Notes under the pieces: model-generated | Seen by the model: the letters and a program-made list of their open reading frames with translations, nothing else | The model's database searches: none | Told to the model about the DNA's origin: nothing | Made by a program: the position numbers and the translations under genes | Assembly (NCBI GenBank): GCA_963682175.1 | Contig: OY821788.1 | Location: 12,108,001-12,172,000, forward strand | Source of the DNA: Triglochin maritima | Lineage: Eukaryota > Streptophyta > Magnoliopsida > Alismatales > Juncaginaceae | Length of the DNA: 64,000 nucleotides | Direction: 5' to 3' | Shown: positions 63,255 to 64,000 of the stretch, piece by piece | How positions within the stretch are numbered: the stretch's first letter is position 1 | How the letters are laid out: each line of letters begins with the position of its first letter

Positions 63255-63710
63255 CATAAACAACAAGGTTGGGTTCCAGGGTTTTTTCACCAAACCACAA
63301 CAACACTCAACATCGTCAATTTGGGCTCCAAGGCTCTTTCACCCAACCGCAGTTAGCACGACACGACCAGGGCTCCAGGGCTCTTTCACCCAACCCAAAC
63401 GTCTAAGGGCTCTAGGGCTTTTTCACCCAACCCTTATCACGCGGTCCTTGCTCAAGCTCCAAGACTCTTTCACCCAACTTGAACGCACTACGGAGCTCTA
63501 AGGCTTTTTCACCCAACCCCGCACAGACTACCTGGGCTCCATGACTTTTTCACTCAACCGCAGCTCTCACAACAATTACGGGGCTCCAGAGCTTTCTCAC
63601 CCAACCACCGCAACACACTAGCTGGGGTCCAAGACTTTTTCACCCAACTGCAACTCTCACAACAGTTACGGGGCTCCAAGGCTCTTTCACCCAACCACCA
63701 CAACACACGT
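63255..63710 (+). repeat. Degenerate tandem repeat GGGCTCCAAGGCTCTTTCACCC
   Basis: About ten copies of GGGCTC(C/T)A(A/G)GGCT(C/T)TTTCACC followed by CAACC and a variable spacer. Period ranges from about 40 to 60 bp. Inside LTR E; not found in F or G. Confidence 0.85.
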
Positions 63711-63809
63711 GCTCACTTGCACACTTGCCGGAAGAACATCGGCACCTACAACTCGTCTCACAAGGACAACCACAACAAACGCACCACATATGGGCAAAAC
63801 TGGCCAAAA

Positions 63810-64000
63810 TCGGTCGACCGAAGCAAGAGTCCCGGTCGACCGTCTCTCACTAAAACAGGGCAATTGCCTCGACCAGCACTCCATCGGTCGAACAATTCCC
63901 ACAAACCACACATGTTCGTTCGAACCAAAGTTAGGGACGTGTCTACCGTTTAGAAGGTCACCTCCCAGGTTCAACGAACATAACAACCAATCGGTCGAAC
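63810..64000. repeat. CGGTCGACCG-type motif cluster (LTR E)
   Basis: ATCGGTCGACCGAAG, CCCGGTCGACCGTCT, ATCGGTCGAACAATT and a final ATCGGTCGAAC at the window edge. Probably continues beyond. Confidence 0.75.

Larger units (their letters stand above)
60435..64000. mobile_element. LTR E (TGTAACATCC family), runs off the window, holds MULE-C
   Basis: It starts TGTAACATCCTCGAACAGCGG after a possible duplication ATTCA, as F and G do (TGTAACATC...CGGTGCACCA). It is interrupted at 60541-62967 by MULE-C and continues with the family landmark AACAATGCATGAGTTTC (63148) and a CGGTCGACCG cluster (63810 on). The right end lies beyond the window, so solo LTR and full element cannot be told apart. Confidence 0.7.

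Overview
The window is nuclear DNA of a flowering plant, most likely a eudicot; I cannot name the species. The evidence is one ordinary plant gene (a RABA2-type Rab GTPase with one intron) in a sea of plant transposable elements: two FAR1/Mutator-like elements (MULEs) carrying Ulp1-protease genes, a Ty3/gypsy element with a tRNA-Asp primer site, a Ty1/copia element with an initiator-tRNA-Met primer site, an RTE-like LINE, solo LTRs and several hAT or Mutator MITEs. Nothing bacterial, and no CRISPR, rRNA or tRNA gene, was seen.

Layout. 1-7.9 kb: non-coding DNA with MITE-type elements (hAT 2262-2984; Mutator-like 3159-4436 with GC-rich palindromes; a weaker hAT-like 6531-7255), perhaps inside a larger element (1563-5869). 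7.9-24.2 kb: MULE-A (7883-24169) with a second member of the same family, MULE-B (13217-22543), inserted in an intron of A's Ulp1 gene. The 9-bp target duplications are perfect for B and 8/9 for A. Each element carries two convergent genes: a FAR1-type transposase, and a three-part protein with a plant-mobile-domain-like N-terminus, a Glu/Lys/Arg-rich coiled coil and a C-terminal Ulp1 (C48) protease. The large introns, and the 3' side of the transposase gene, are filled with ~21-22-bp minisatellites. All arrays of one element share one unit, A and B have different but related units, and each array lies in the sense direction of its gene. All four genes carry disabling mutations; only B's protease domain is still an open frame.

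25.3-39.3 kb: a decayed LINE on the minus strand (3' end near 25345, 5' part near 39310), split by a solo LTR (25986-35962) that itself holds a gag-protease-only gypsy element (26737-35232), by a MITE-like segment (36173-36715) and by another solo LTR (37501-39233). 41.4-55.6 kb: four levels of nesting: solo LTR F (41440-55625) holds related solo LTR G (43505-55517), which holds a copia element on the minus strand (43616-53757), one of whose LTRs holds a 425-bp hAT MITE (44773-45197). Every level has an exact target duplication. 56.9-58.2 kb: the RABA2-like gene on the minus strand, whose intron appears to use a GC donor. 60.4 kb to the end: a third TGTAAC-type LTR, running off the window, holding a 2.4-kb non-autonomous MULE (C, 60541-62967). 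C has the same ends as A and B, and over half of it is a third version of the family minisatellite.

The most unusual content is this MULE family: element-specific, sense-oriented, homogenised minisatellites that also form most of a non-autonomous derivative, together with a mobile-domain/coiled-coil/Ulp1 protein whose protease has Asn at the usual catalytic Asp position in both copies. A second recurring signal is the palindrome CGGTCGACCG, clustered in the LTRs of several distinct retrotransposon families.
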